The position numbers and the translations under genes are program-made. DNA of 64,000 nucleotides from CAVSIS01 sp963814875 (GTDB lineage: Bacteria > Acidobacteriota > Thermoanaerobaculia > Thermoanaerobaculales > Sulfomarinibacteraceae): assembly GCA_963814875.1 (NCBI GenBank), contig CAWFFJ010000034.1, positions 6,804-70,803 of the forward strand, in the 5' to 3' direction. A model generated the notes under the pieces. That model was not told the DNA's origin. It made no database searches and saw nothing but the letters and a program-made list of their open reading frames with translations. The first letter of the stretch is position 1. Each line of letters starts with the position of its first letter. This document shows positions 1 to 9,045 of this stretch, one piece after another.

Positions 1-130
1 CACGGTGCGCCGGCCGTCGGGCCGGGCGGGTGCGCCTGCAGGCTGAGTACCGGGCACGAGTCCCCGCTCGTTCTTCGGACTTGAGTTCAGGCCCCCGGAA
101 GAGTCACACTCCACGAGATTGGAGGCGACC

Positions 131-1432
131 ATGACGTCGAGGCCGCTCGTGCTTCTGGGTTCCATCCTGTTCGCGACCGCCGCCGCCGCCCAGCAACCGG
201 CGAGCGACGTGGCGCGCTACGCCGAGAAGGTCAAGGACCCGGTGATCCGGGAGATGAGGGACCGCGACGCGGCGGCCGCGGAGGCCGCGAAGGCCAAGAC
301 CGAGGAGATCCTGGCCGCCGAGAAGGCGGCCGAGAAGGCGCGCACCGAGCCCGAGCGGGAGCTGCGCTACGACGTCAGCGGCATCGTCCGTCCGTCCGGC
401 CCCGGCGCCTTCACCACCAACCTGTGGCACCTGCCCCCGACCGCGCAGTACCTCACCGGGACCTGCTGGAGCTTCTCGACGGTGTCATTCTTCGAGTCCG
501 AGGCGCACCGCCTCGGCGGGGTCGACGTCAAGCTCTCGGAGATGTGGGTGGCCTACTGGGAGTACGTCGCCAAGGCGCGCGGCTACGTCGAGAGCCGCGG
601 CTCGACCGCGTTCGAGGAGGGCTCGGAGTCGGCCGCGGCCATCCGGGTGCTGCACGAGCGCGGGATCGTTCCCCGCGAGCAGTACTCGGGCGTGCTCGCC
701 GAGGACGGCCGCTTCGACCATGCCGACCTGCAGGCCCGCATGAAGGCCTTCCTCCAGTGGTGCAAGGACACCGGCTACTGGGACGAGGACGTCATCGTCA
801 CCTGCATCCGCGCCATACTCGACCGCACCATGGGTGCGCCGCCGGAGACCGTCACCTGGCGCGGCTCGGCCATGACTCCGGCGGAGTTCCGCGACGGGGT
901 TCTGCACCTGATACCCGACGACTACGTCGACCTGATGTCCACTCTGTCGGTGCCGTTCTACACCCGCGGCGAGTACGCGGTGCCCGACAACTGGTGGCAC
1001 GACGCGAGCTACGTCAACGTCCCCCTCGACGTGTGGTACGGCGTGATCCTGCGCTCGCTCGAGGCGGGCATCACCGTGGTCATCGGCGGCGACGTCTCCG
1101 AGCCCGGGCTCTACGGCGAGCGGGACATCGCGGTAGTGCCGAGCTTCGACATTCCGGGCGAGTACATCGACCAGTCGTCGCGCGAGCTGCGCTTCGCCGA
1201 GGGTGTCACCACCGACGACCACGGCATCCACCTGGTCGGTCACACCCGACTCGACGGCCACGACTGGTTCCTGATCAAGGACTCGAACCGGTCATCCCGC
1301 CACGGCGCCTACAAGGGTTATTACATGTACCGTGACGACTACGTGAAGCTGAAGATGCTCACGATCACGGTTCATCGCAGCGTGGTCGAGGACATCCTGG
1401 CGCGGCTCAAGCCCTCGCCCCCTCCGGCATGA
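131..1432 (+). CDS. Secreted papain-like (C1 family) cysteine protease
   Basis: This is probably a secreted or periplasmic cysteine peptidase of the papain/bleomycin-hydrolase superfamily, 433 aa. The N-terminus is a signal peptide (hydrophobic residues 5-20 ending AAAAQQ), followed by an Ala/Glu/Lys-rich helical stretch (about 28-78) that could be a propeptide. The catalytic Cys is in GTCWSFS at Cys112, with the oxyanion Gln at about 106. The catalytic His is in DDHGIHLVG (about 364) and the Asn in WFLIKDSNR (about 386), so the full Cys-His-Asn set is present in family order. A TTG codon lies in frame at 119, but ATG 131 is preferred because GGAGG sits at 121-125. Its stop overlaps the next start (ATGA), so the following SDR is translationally coupled. 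The substrate cannot be read from sequence. Confidence 0.85.
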   Translation: MTSRPLVLLGSILFATAAAAQQPASDVARYAEKVKDPVIREMRDRDAAAAEAAKAKTEEILAAEKAAEKARTEPERELRYDVSGIVRPSGPGAFTTNLWHLPPTAQYLTGTCWSFSTVSFFESEAHRLGGVDVKLSEMWVAYWEYVAKARGYVESRGSTAFEEGSESAAAIRVLHERGIVPREQYSGVLAEDGRFDHADLQARMKAFLQWCKDTGYWDEDVIVTCIRAILDRTMGAPPETVTWRGSAMTPAEFRDGVLHLIPDDYVDLMSTLSVPFYTRGEYAVPDNWWHDASYVNVPLDVWYGVILRSLEAGITVVIGGDVSEPGLYGERDIAVVPSFDIPGEYIDQSSRELRFAEGVTTDDHGIHLVGHTRLDGHDWFLIKDSNRSSRHGAYKGYYMYRDDYVKLKMLTITVHRSVVEDILARLKPSPPPA

Positions 1433-2325
1433 CCACTGCGTCTGTGGCCTCCGCCAGTAGCGGCGGTTCCCCGCGGACGGCGCGCCGAACGTGCCTGGTC
1501 ACCGGTGCGACCTCCGGCATCGGCACCGAGATCGTTCGCGGCCTCGCCGTGACCGGGGCACGCGTCCTCGCCGTCGCCCGCGATCGAACGCGCGGCGAGG
1601 TGGCCCTAGCGGGCATCGAGGGCGAAGCTGAGCTGGTCCTCGCCAACCTCGCACGGCAGCGCGAGGTGCGCCGCCTCGCCGCCGAGGTGCTCGAGCGGGC
1701 ACCGCAGCTCGAGGTCGTGGTCCACAACGCCGGCGTCGCCCTCGCCGAACGGACCGTGACCGAGGACGGGCTCGAGACCACCTTCGCGGTCAACCACATG
1801 GCGCCGTTCCTGCTCACCAGGCTGCTGCTCGACCGGCTGCGGGCGAGCGCGCCGGCGAGGGTGGTCGTGGTCGCCTCGGCGGCGCACCGCCGCGCCGGCC
1901 GGCTCGACCCGACCAACCTCCAGGGTGAGCGTCGCTTTAACGGCTGGGACGCCTACTCGCGCTCCAAGGCGTACAACATCCTGTTCACCCGCGAGCTCGC
2001 GCGCCGACTCGCAGGTACCGGGGTAACCGCCAACTGTCTCCACCCGGGGGTGGTCGCGACCGGTCTCGGTCGACGCGCGAACCTGGTCGTGAAGCTCTTC
2101 TTCCGGCTCGCGCGGCCGTTCCTGCTCAGCCCGGCTGAAGGCGCCGACACCGCAATCTGGCTCGCAACGGCGCCGGAGGTCGAGGGGGAGACCGGCGGCT
2201 ATTGGGACCGCCGGCGCCGGGTCGAACCCGCGCCCGCGGCGCGCGACGCAACTGCTGCAAAGGCCCTGTGGGACCTCAGCGAGCGCCTCATCACAGGGAC
2301 CGAACCACAGAGACGCGAGGCGTAA
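1429..2325 (+). CDS. Short-chain dehydrogenase/reductase (retinol-dehydrogenase-like)
   Basis: An NAD(P)-dependent oxidoreductase of the classical SDR family, 298 aa. It has the cofactor motif TGATSGIG near residue 26, the NAG motif in VVHNAGVAL and the catalytic YxxxK in DAYSRSKAYN. The overall pattern, with NHMAPFLLTRLLL and LHPGVVATGLGR, resembles the retinol dehydrogenase/WWOX-like SDR branch. The start ATG overlaps the stop of the protease gene by four bases, an unusual functional pairing. The last dozen codons (ending EPQRREA) run into a repetitive intergenic array, so the native C-terminus may have been altered by it. The substrate is unknown; a carbonyl or alcohol substrate is all the family implies. 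Confidence 0.85.
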   Translation: MTTASVASASSGGSPRTARRTCLVTGATSGIGTEIVRGLAVTGARVLAVARDRTRGEVALAGIEGEAELVLANLARQREVRRLAAEVLERAPQLEVVVHNAGVALAERTVTEDGLETTFAVNHMAPFLLTRLLLDRLRASAPARVVVVASAAHRRAGRLDPTNLQGERRFNGWDAYSRSKAYNILFTRELARRLAGTGVTANCLHPGVVATGLGRRANLVVKLFFRLARPFLLSPAEGADTAIWLATAPEVEGETGGYWDRRRRVEPAPAARDATAAKALWDLSERLITGTEPQRREA

Positions 2326-2541
2326 GAAGGTGAGAAGGGTTGAGCCGCAAGACGCGAGACGTGAGACGTCCGGCGGCGCGGTCGTGCAGGCGGAGCCCGT
2401 GTGCGCCAGCAGCGCGAGGCCTCCACCAACCCCGTGGAGATACAGCGCACGGGTGATGGCGCGAGGCGAGAGGTAGCAAACCCAGGACGACGTGCGGCGT
2501 TTCGTGTCTAGTTGCGTCTAGCGTCTAGCGTCTAGCGTCTT
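2304..2541. repeat. Gene-end repeat element A (inverted low-complexity arms)
   Basis: The spacer between two convergent genes is filled by a repeat. The left arm (about 2304-2380) is built of words such as CCACAGAGACGCGAGG, GAAGGTGAGAAGGG and GCGAGACGTGAGACG and is almost free of T. The right arm (2504-2540) is three exact copies of GCGTCTA (2514-2534) plus partial copies, which on the other strand reads AGACGC, roughly the inverse of the left arm. The left arm contains the SDR stop codon, and the right arm runs into the kinase stop (TTA at 2540-2542). A 27-nt stretch at 2354-2380 recurs at 10243-10269 with two mismatches. Confidence 0.75.
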
Positions 2542-5320
2542 AGGAGCGCGTCAGGAGCCGCTCGAGGCGGATCCTGAAGGCGGCCGCCTCGGGTATCGGT
2601 CCGAGCTTGTCGAGGCTTCGCTTGAGCTCCGCGAGGGCCTTCTTGAGCTGACCCTCGGCGACCATGCTGTCGATCCCGGGCAGCACGGCGGCCCATGCAC
2701 TGGCCCGCTGCTCGTGCCGGTGCCGGACCATCGCCTCGCGGGTCTCGGCGAGCAGGCGGCGCACCTTGGCGTTCTCCGGGTCGATCGCGAGCGCCTCCTC
2801 GAGCGCTGCAGTGACGTCGGAAAACGACGCACGCTCGCCGAATGCCCGCGCCAATAGCCCCTCGACCTTCGCCCGGCGCTCCTGCTGGCGTAGCTCGTCG
2901 AGACGGGTCCTGAGGCCGGCGAATGACTCGCGGGGCCCATACAGCCGCTCGGCGAGGGCGAGCTCATGCTCGGCGCCCTCGAGGTCGTTTCCGGTGAGGT
3001 GGCCTGCGATGCTCTCCGCGGCCTCGGCCACGGAGAGATCGATCCGGTGCTCCTCGATCCGCTGTCGGATCGCGCCCTCGGCCTCGTCCACCGGACCGGC
3101 GAGCTCAGGCTCCTCGACGGCCGCCGCCTGCGCGACCTCGATCGCTTCGAGCGCGCCCTCGATCTCGCCGTTGGCCGCGAGCTCGCGCGCTCTCTCCAGG
3201 GCCTCGAACAGCTCGCCCTCGCGCCGGGTGCGGTCGCCGAGGGCCGCCTCGAGCCGGTCCTTGCGCTCGTCGAGGGTGGGGTCGCGGCCAAGCTCGCCTT
3301 CGGCCTCGCCGAGCCGCGCCGCCGCGGTGGCGAGGCGCCCGGCGTCGAGTAGCCGGTCGACGCCCGTGAGAACCGCTTCGAGCGCCCGCGCCCGACGCAC
3401 CGTTTCCTCGTGATGCGCCAGGGCGGCGCGGATCTCCTTTTCGAGGGCGTCAGTTTCGGAGAGTTCCGGCGCGAGTCGCCGCGCCTCGGCGAGAGACTCG
3501 AAGGCCTCCACGAACGATGCCTCGGCCGACAGTCGACGGGCCTCAGCGTGAAGCTCGGCGGCGCGCTCGTGATTCCATGCGGTGCGAAGCTCCTCGAGCC
3601 GTGCGCCGAGCGGCCGGAAGGCGGGCTCGTCGCCGTAGAGCTTGCGCGCCAGGGTGAGTGCGCGCTCCGCCTCCTCGAGGTGCTGTGCGAGCAGCTGGGC
3701 GGCGATCGACGCAGCGGTTCGGTCGACCTCCTGCCGGCGCCGCTTCGCCTCGAGCTCGCGGGCGTGGCCCTCCTGTGCCCGCTCCAGCAACGCGACAACC
3801 TCAGGGTCGTCTGGACCCAGTGCCTGCGCCTCGGCCAGGCGGTCGAGGGCGGTGGCCCAGTCCTTGCCATCGACCAGCCGGCGGCCCTCCTCGAGCAACG
3901 CCTGGCGCTTCGATTCGCGCTCGAGGGCGGCCTGCTCTGCTGCCTCGAGTCGACTGGAGAGGTCCTCGAACAGGTCGGACTCGCCGAGCCGCTCCACGGC
4001 CACCCCGAGGCGTTCGCGGGCGAGCTCGAGCTGGCCGTCTTCGAGTGCGGCGGCAATCTCGGCCGCCGCCTCCTCGCGCCGTGCCCTGAGCTTCTGGTCG
4101 GCCGCGTCGACCGCCTTGACCAGCGACCGCGCCTCACGGTTCTCGGGGTCGAGCTCGAGCACGGTTGCCAGCTGCAGGCGCGCCTCGTCGTAGTGGTGCA
4201 GCTCGACCAGCTTCTGAGCCCCGAACAGGAGGGCCTTGATCTGGCGCTGCACTGCCGCCGTCGGCGTCGCCGGCGCCGCCGGAGCCTCGGCAGTCGAGCC
4301 CGGTGGGCTGGAGGCCCCGTTCGAGCTCGGCGGAGGCGTCGCGGCGAGCAGGAACTGGCGGTCGAGGTGATCCTGGGTGCTTCCGGGGCGCGGTACATTG
4401 AGCCGCTGGGTCGGCCGCCGCGGAGCGTCGTAGAGCTCGCGGACCTCGGCGTCGTCGAGCGGGTAGCGCTTCTGGATCGCCGCGAGGGCGTGGCGCAGTG
4501 CCTCGGCAGTGAGATAGCGCCCATCGGGGTCCTTTTCGAGGGTCTTGAGCACAGCCTGGCGCAGGTCGTCCGGTACGCGGCCTTCCGGGTCCGCGACATC
4601 GAAGTCGAGCGGGGGGTTGAGGAGGTGGCCCGCGATCAAGGCGGAGGTGGTCGATCCGGAGATCGGGTAGTGCGCGGTGAGCAGCTCATAGAGCACGATG
4701 CCGAACGAGTAGAGGTCGGTGCGGGCGTCGAACTCGGCCCCGTCCTGGCTGCGCAGCTGCTCTGGGGAGGAGTAGCGCACCTTGCCGAGAAAGGTACCAG
4801 TGGCGGTGAGCCCGCCGGTGGGATCGGCGACCTTGGCGATGCCGAGGTCAATCAGCTTGACCAGCGGGTGACCCTCGTCGTCCTGGCTCAGCATCAGGTT
4901 GTCGGGCGAGATGTCGCGGTGAATGACCTCCTTGCGGTGCAGGTAAGCGAGCACGCGCAGGGTCTGGGCTGCGATCTCGAGCGCCAGCCCGATCGAGAGC
5001 GGACCCGCGGCCCGCAGCAGCTCCTGCAGCGTCGTCCCCTCGATGAACTCCATGACGATGAACGCATTGCCCTCGTCGTCCATGGTGAAGTCATAGAGCT
5101 GCGCAAGGTTCGGGTGGTGCATCCTGATCGCCAGCTTGGCCTCGCGCAGGAAGCGCGTGCGCAGGACCTCGTCGTGGGCGAGGTGCTGGCGCATCATCTT
5201 GATCACCCGAATCTCGTCGAGCAGGCGGTGGCGGACCTTGTAGACGGCACCCATGCCACCCTCGCGCATCTTCTCGAGGATCTCGTACTTGCCGTCCATG
5301 CGCTCGAGTGGGGTGGCCAT
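2540..5320 (-). CDS. Cytoplasmic Ser/Thr protein kinase with C-terminal helical repeats
   Basis: A Hanks-type (PknB-like) Ser/Thr kinase of 926 aa that phosphorylates proteins using ATP. The kinase domain spans about residues 12-290. It has a glycine loop REGGMGAVYK (19-28), Lys41 (VIKMM), Glu60, the HRD loop IHRDISPDN with Asp136, DLG at 158-160 in place of DFG, and an SSPEQ activation-segment end. A Pro/Ala linker at about 310-360 leads to a roughly 560-residue tail of Ala/Leu/Glu/Arg-rich helical repeats resembling TPR units, probably a protein-interaction scaffold. I see no transmembrane helix, unlike many PknB proteins, so it is likely cytoplasmic. ATG 5320 follows GGAG. The stop codon abuts repeat element A. 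Partners are unknown. Confidence 0.9.
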   Translation of the reverse strand: MATPLERMDGKYEILEKMREGGMGAVYKVRHRLLDEIRVIKMMRQHLAHDEVLRTRFLREAKLAIRMHHPNLAQLYDFTMDDEGNAFIVMEFIEGTTLQELLRAAGPLSIGLALEIAAQTLRVLAYLHRKEVIHRDISPDNLMLSQDDEGHPLVKLIDLGIAKVADPTGGLTATGTFLGKVRYSSPEQLRSQDGAEFDARTDLYSFGIVLYELLTAHYPISGSTTSALIAGHLLNPPLDFDVADPEGRVPDDLRQAVLKTLEKDPDGRYLTAEALRHALAAIQKRYPLDDAEVRELYDAPRRPTQRLNVPRPGSTQDHLDRQFLLAATPPPSSNGASSPPGSTAEAPAAPATPTAAVQRQIKALLFGAQKLVELHHYDEARLQLATVLELDPENREARSLVKAVDAADQKLRARREEAAAEIAAALEDGQLELARERLGVAVERLGESDLFEDLSSRLEAAEQAALERESKRQALLEEGRRLVDGKDWATALDRLAEAQALGPDDPEVVALLERAQEGHARELEAKRRRQEVDRTAASIAAQLLAQHLEEAERALTLARKLYGDEPAFRPLGARLEELRTAWNHERAAELHAEARRLSAEASFVEAFESLAEARRLAPELSETDALEKEIRAALAHHEETVRRARALEAVLTGVDRLLDAGRLATAAARLGEAEGELGRDPTLDERKDRLEAALGDRTRREGELFEALERARELAANGEIEGALEAIEVAQAAAVEEPELAGPVDEAEGAIRQRIEEHRIDLSVAEAAESIAGHLTGNDLEGAEHELALAERLYGPRESFAGLRTRLDELRQQERRAKVEGLLARAFGERASFSDVTAALEEALAIDPENAKVRRLLAETREAMVRHRHEQRASAWAAVLPGIDSMVAEGQLKKALAELKRSLDKLGPIPEAAAFRIRLERLLTRS

Positions 5321-5345
5321 TTGGTCTCCGGGTTGACGGAGTTCC

Positions 5346-5375
5346 AGCGTATTCGTGCGACCGGACCACTGTCAA
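5346..5375 (-). promoter_or_regulatory. Candidate sigma70-type promoter of the kinase gene
   Basis: On the minus strand a perfect TTGACA (-35, plus coordinates 5370-5375) is followed after 18 bp by TACGCT (5346-5351), a weak -10 match. It lies 26 bp upstream of the kinase ATG and directly next to a large hairpin. The -35 is strong and the -10 only partial, so this is tentative. Confidence 0.35.
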
Positions 5376-5376
5376 C

Positions 5377-5442
5377 AGGATTGCCGCTCTCCCCCTGGCG
5401 AGCCAAGGGGAGAGCGGCAATCCTCTGAGGCGCTTTGCGCCT
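5377..5442 (-). terminator. Large palindrome plus second hairpin between MAPEG gene and kinase
   Basis: A near-perfect 48-bp palindrome has 18-bp perfect arms (5377-5394 and 5407-5424) and an inner TGGC/GCCA pairing. It is followed by a smaller hairpin AGGCGC-TTT-GCGCCT (5428-5442). It lies downstream of the minus-strand MAPEG gene and just upstream of the kinase promoter candidate. There is no clear T-run, so it may be a factor-independent stop, an mRNA 3'-end stabiliser or a mobile palindrome. Confidence 0.5.
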
Positions 5443-5473
5443 AGGGGCTCGCTGCCTGCTACCCTCTCACCCT

Positions 5474-5866
5474 CTACCCCACAAGCGGCAGCGCGAGCAG
5501 GCCGACGGTGGCGACCAGGCCGAACGTCCACACCAGCGACCTCACCGTGGCGACGTCAGCCAGGTAGAGTCCGGTGTAAGCGACCCGACAGACTAGGAAC
5601 GCAATCGCGAGTCGTGCGGCCCAGGCCGGGGCGGCGCCGGTCAGGTCCGCGACGAGGACGCCGGCGGCGAAGCCGGGGAACGCCTCGTGGGCGTTCTGGT
5701 GGGCGGCAAGGGCGCGGCGTCCCCACCCGGTGAGCCGCGACTGCTGGTCGCGGGGGTGGCGGTTGTCGTAGCCGCCCGGCTCGCGCGCCATCGCGAGGGC
5801 GACCGGGAGCTTGGAGGCATGGGTGAGAATGAAGGCAAGCAGGAGACAGAGCAGCGGCGTGTCCAT
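5474..5866 (-). CDS. MAPEG family integral membrane protein
   Basis: A 130-aa membrane protein of the MAPEG family (membrane-associated proteins in eicosanoid and glutathione metabolism); bacterial members are mostly of unknown substrate. About four hydrophobic helices are visible (residues 3-25, 65-85, 88-105 and 108-128). The family-typical segment NAHEAFPGFAAGVL sits in the middle, after a charged loop carrying REPGGYDNRHPR. The length fits the family. The ATG at 5866 is the only sensible start. The region just after its stop reads, on the coding strand, TAGAGGGTGAGAGGG, a motif that also follows the stop codons at 2325 and 28100. It is transcribed toward the kinase gene, but a strong hairpin separates the two. 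Confidence 0.8.
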   Translation of the reverse strand: MDTPLLCLLLAFILTHASKLPVALAMAREPGGYDNRHPRDQQSRLTGWGRRALAAHQNAHEAFPGFAAGVLVADLTGAAPAWAARLAIAFLVCRVAYTGLYLADVATVRSLVWTFGLVATVGLLALPLVG

Positions 5867-6011
5867 CGCAGGGTTCCCTTCCGCGGCCGACGTCAGCGAG
5901 ACGGAGGCTCAGCTCGGCTGATATAATCGCACGTGGTCCTCCCGGACGGAACCCAGCCCCTCAGGCGCCGTGGAGCGCGGGCGTGGCTCCGCCGGGCTGC
6001 GGAGGTCGATC

Positions 6012-8104
6012 GTGCGCAACACCGCCCTGTTGATCGTGCTCTCACTGGCAGCGCCCGTGGGCGCGGCCGCTCCCGCGCTCCTGCCCCAGGGCAACGCGCT
6101 TTCACAGGCCGCGGCGGCGCCGGCGGAGCCGCTCCAGTACACCCCGGACACCCGACCCGCGGCGGAGAAGCTGGTTCCGCGCCTGCAGCGCGAGCTGGCC
6201 GTCCGCCCGGCGAGCGAGGTGCTGCCGGTGGTCGTGACCCTCGTCGAGCCCAAAGTTCGCGCTCCTTCGCCGCCGGCCAGGCCGGCTACGACGCCAGCCG
6301 TGCGGCGCTGGTCGCCGAGCTCGAGCAGGGCTTCGTGCGCGACGTCGCGGCGGTCGGCTTCACCGCCCGACGGGGGCTCGTCAATAGCCCGGTGGTGATC
6401 GGCTCGATCGCCGCCGGCGCGGTCGCCGAGCTCGCTGCGCTGCCGACGGTCCGCGCGGTGGAGTACGACTTCCCGCTCAAGGCGACCCGCGCCCAGGGCG
6501 GACCGCTGATCGGCTCCGACCTGCTTCGCGCCGCCGGAGGCGGCGGCGACGGCATCGGGATCGCGATCCTCGACACCGGCATCGACGGCACCCACGCCGA
6601 GCTGCCGTGGAACACCAAGATCACCGCGTGGGGCGACTACACCGGCACTCAGACCGGGGACGACGTCGGCAACGACGATGCTGGCCACGGCACCGCGTGC
6701 GCGGGGATCGCCGCGGGCCTCGGCGGCGGCATGGCCCCAGCGGCCCACCTGTGGGCGCTGAAGGTGCTCGACAGCGAGGGGTCGGGCCCGTTCTCCAACT
6801 CGATCTCGGCCCTCGACGACGTCTACACCAACCGCGACAGCTTCGGCGGCGTGCGCGTGGTGAGCATGTCGCTGGGCGGGTCGGACCGCTACGACTACGT
6901 CTGCGACAACGACGGCACCTCGATGACCCAGGCCATGAGCCAGCTCATCTCGGCCGGCATCGCGATCTTCGTCGCCGCCGGCAACGAGGGCTGCTCGGAC
7001 GGGGTCGGCTTCCCGGCGTGCATCTCTCACGCGATCGCGGTCGGAGCGGTCTACGACGCCAACGTCGGCGGCTGGAGCTTCGGTGAGGGGACCTGCATCC
7101 CGTCCGGTTGCGCCGACAACACCAGCCAGGCCGACAAGATCACCTGCTACTCGAACTCGGGCTCCCAGCTCGACATCCTCGCTCCGGCCGACTGCGCCAA
7201 CACCACCGCCATGGGCGGCGGCTACGAGGACTGTTTCAACGGCACCTCGGCGGCCACGCCCTATGCCGCTGGCGCGGCGGCGCAGATCCTCTCCCTGCGT
7301 TCGCAGACGACGCCCGCCGAGCTGCGCGTCGCCCTGACCTCCACCGGGCGCGCGATCACCGACGCCCGCAACGGCATCACCCGGCGCAGGATCAACGCGA
7401 TGGAGGCCTACCAGCAGCTCGCTACCGGCGGCAGCGGCGGCAGCGGCACCTACTTCCTCCCAGCGATGATCCGCGCGCCGGGTGGCTTCGGCAGCGACTG
7501 GTACGCCGACGCGGGCGTGCTCAACACGAGCAGCGCGGCGGTGAACATCACGTTCAAGCTCTACATCGGTGGCCAGACTCTGTCCGGGACGGACCAGGTG
7601 CCGGCTGCGAACCAGTACCTCTACGCCAACATCGTCGGCCAGTTCGGGACCACCGGCGGCGGCCTGCTCGAGATCGACGCCGACGGCGCGCTGGTGGTCA
7701 ACGCGCGCATCTACTCCAAGGAAACCGTCGGCACCAAGGGCCAGTTCATGGATGGATACCAGCCAGCCGACGGCCTCGGAACCGGCGAGAGTGCGGTCCT
7801 CGCGAACCTCGTCGAGGACGCCGACTACCGCACCAACATCGGGTTCGGCAACATGGGCTCGACCGCGGCAACCGTCACCATCACCCTCCACCGATGGGAC
7901 GGCGTGGCGTTCGGGTCGTACAGCTACTCGATCCCGGCGCACGGCTGGGCGCAGGACAACGCACCGTTCGCGAACCGCTACGGGCAGACCGACAGCGGTG
8001 GGTGGGCCAAGATCACGGTCGCCTCGGGCTCGGGCGTGGTCGCCTATGCGTCGGTGGTCGACAAGCACACCAACGACCCGACGACGATTCCGATGAAGCG
8101 CTGA
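6012..8104 (+). CDS. Secreted subtilisin-like serine protease (S8), frameshifted in propeptide
   Basis: A secreted subtilase. The signal peptide and propeptide start at GTG 6012 (GGAGG at 6001-6005; RNTALLIVLSLAAPVGAAA). They are in one frame until about 6260, after which the protein continues in the next frame (SFAAGQAGYDASR). One missing base between about 6240 and 6285 would restore a single protein of about 697 aa. The catalytic triad is complete: Asp in ILDTGIDGTH (near 6572), His in GHGTACAG (near 6686) and Ser in NGTSAATPYAAG (near 7247), with the oxyanion Asn in AAGNEG. After a Gly/Ser linker (GGSGGSG) there is a roughly 220-residue beta-rich C-terminal module, also found in the protein at 49230-50906. 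The stop overlaps the next gene's ATG. If the frameshift is real, secretion would be lost. Confidence 0.85.
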
Positions 8105-9045
8105 TGCGGCGAGCCCACGGCTTCGCCCGCGTCGGGCGTCTCGCGGCCGCGGTGGCGACGGCTGCGGCCGGGGTGGCGAGCGCGGCCGCACCGCCGATCG
8201 CGGCCAGCCGGGTGGGGTGGACCGAGCTCCATTTTGTCGCCCGCAAGCTGCTGATCGGCGCCTCCACCACCGTGAGCTGGCGCGAGGTCGACGCGGCTGC
8301 CGTCATCGCCGCCCTGCCCGCGCTTCCCGCCGACCTCGGTCCACCGCCGGGCTCCAGTCGGTTGGTCGCGGTCACCCTGGCGAGCGACCTGCCGTTCGGA
8401 CGGGACGAGCAGGTCACAGCGTGGATCGATCCCGCCTCCGGTGCAGCGATAGCGACCGAGAAGCTCGGCACCGGCGCGAAGCCGGTGCGCAAGATCCAGC
8501 GCTTCGGCGCCGGTGGACTGGCGTGGTGGCGGTGGGAGCCCGGAAAAGGCCAGGAGGGACTGCCGCCGGACAACTGGGACCGCTTCGGATCCGACACCGT
8601 CCGCTGGCCGGCGTGCTCCGGGGGCCAGCCAATCACCGACTCCTACGCGCTGCTGTGGCTGCTCTCGGCAATGCCCCGCGACGCCGCCGACCGGGTGGTA
8701 GAGGCCAGGGTCGTGACCCGGGGACGGCTGGTGCGTGTCGAGTTCGCGGCTCGGGGCCTGACCCGGATCCGGGCAGACTTCGAGAGTGTCGGCCCAGACG
8801 GCAGCCGGAGGAGGTACCGAGATCCGGTGACCGTGCGCGAGGTACGGGTCGGCGCCAGCGCCGCCGGCGAGGGCGAGTCGGGAGACGATGTCGACCTCGG
8901 CTTCCTCGGCATGCGCGGCAGCCTGACCGCCTACATCGACCTCGAGACCGGCGTTCCGATGGAGCTGCGCGGCCGCGCCGGCGGCATCGGCAACGTCACC
9001 GTCCGCCTCAAGCGAGCCGTGCTCTCCTCGCACAGCGCCGACTAG
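8104..9045 (+). CDS. Secreted protein of unknown function, coupled to subtilase
   Basis: I do not recognise this 313-aa protein with confidence. It has an Arg-rich N-terminus and an Ala-rich signal peptide (about residues 10-30, ending ASAAAPP), so it is exported. The mature part has no obvious catalytic motif. The end (FLGMRGSLTAYIDLETGVP followed by a basic strand) vaguely recalls DUF3108-type periplasmic beta-barrel-like proteins, but that is a weak impression. Its ATG overlaps the TGA of the subtilase, so the two are co-translated, and it could be a substrate, chaperone or inhibitor of that protease (inference). Its TAG stop lies in the palindrome CTAG, shared with the stop of a convergent gene. 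Confidence 0.7.
   Translation: MRRAHGFARVGRLAAAVATAAAGVASAAAPPIAASRVGWTELHFVARKLLIGASTTVSWREVDAAAVIAALPALPADLGPPPGSSRLVAVTLASDLPFGRDEQVTAWIDPASGAAIATEKLGTGAKPVRKIQRFGAGGLAWWRWEPGKGQEGLPPDNWDRFGSDTVRWPACSGGQPITDSYALLWLLSAMPRDAADRVVEARVVTRGRLVRVEFAARGLTRIRADFESVGPDGSRRRYRDPVTVREVRVGASAAGEGESGDDVDLGFLGMRGSLTAYIDLETGVPMELRGRAGGIGNVTVRLKRAVLSSHSAD

Noticed and set aside
2504..2541. Heptad array considered as a CRISPR or VNTR locus
   Set aside because: There are no spacers, the units are 7 bp and no cas genes are present. It is better described as one arm of a gene-end repeat.
6250..6265. Programmed -1 frameshift at CCCAAAG in the subtilase
   Set aside because: The heptamer is not in the reading phase required for canonical slippage and no downstream stimulatory structure stands out. 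A simple one-base deletion explains it.
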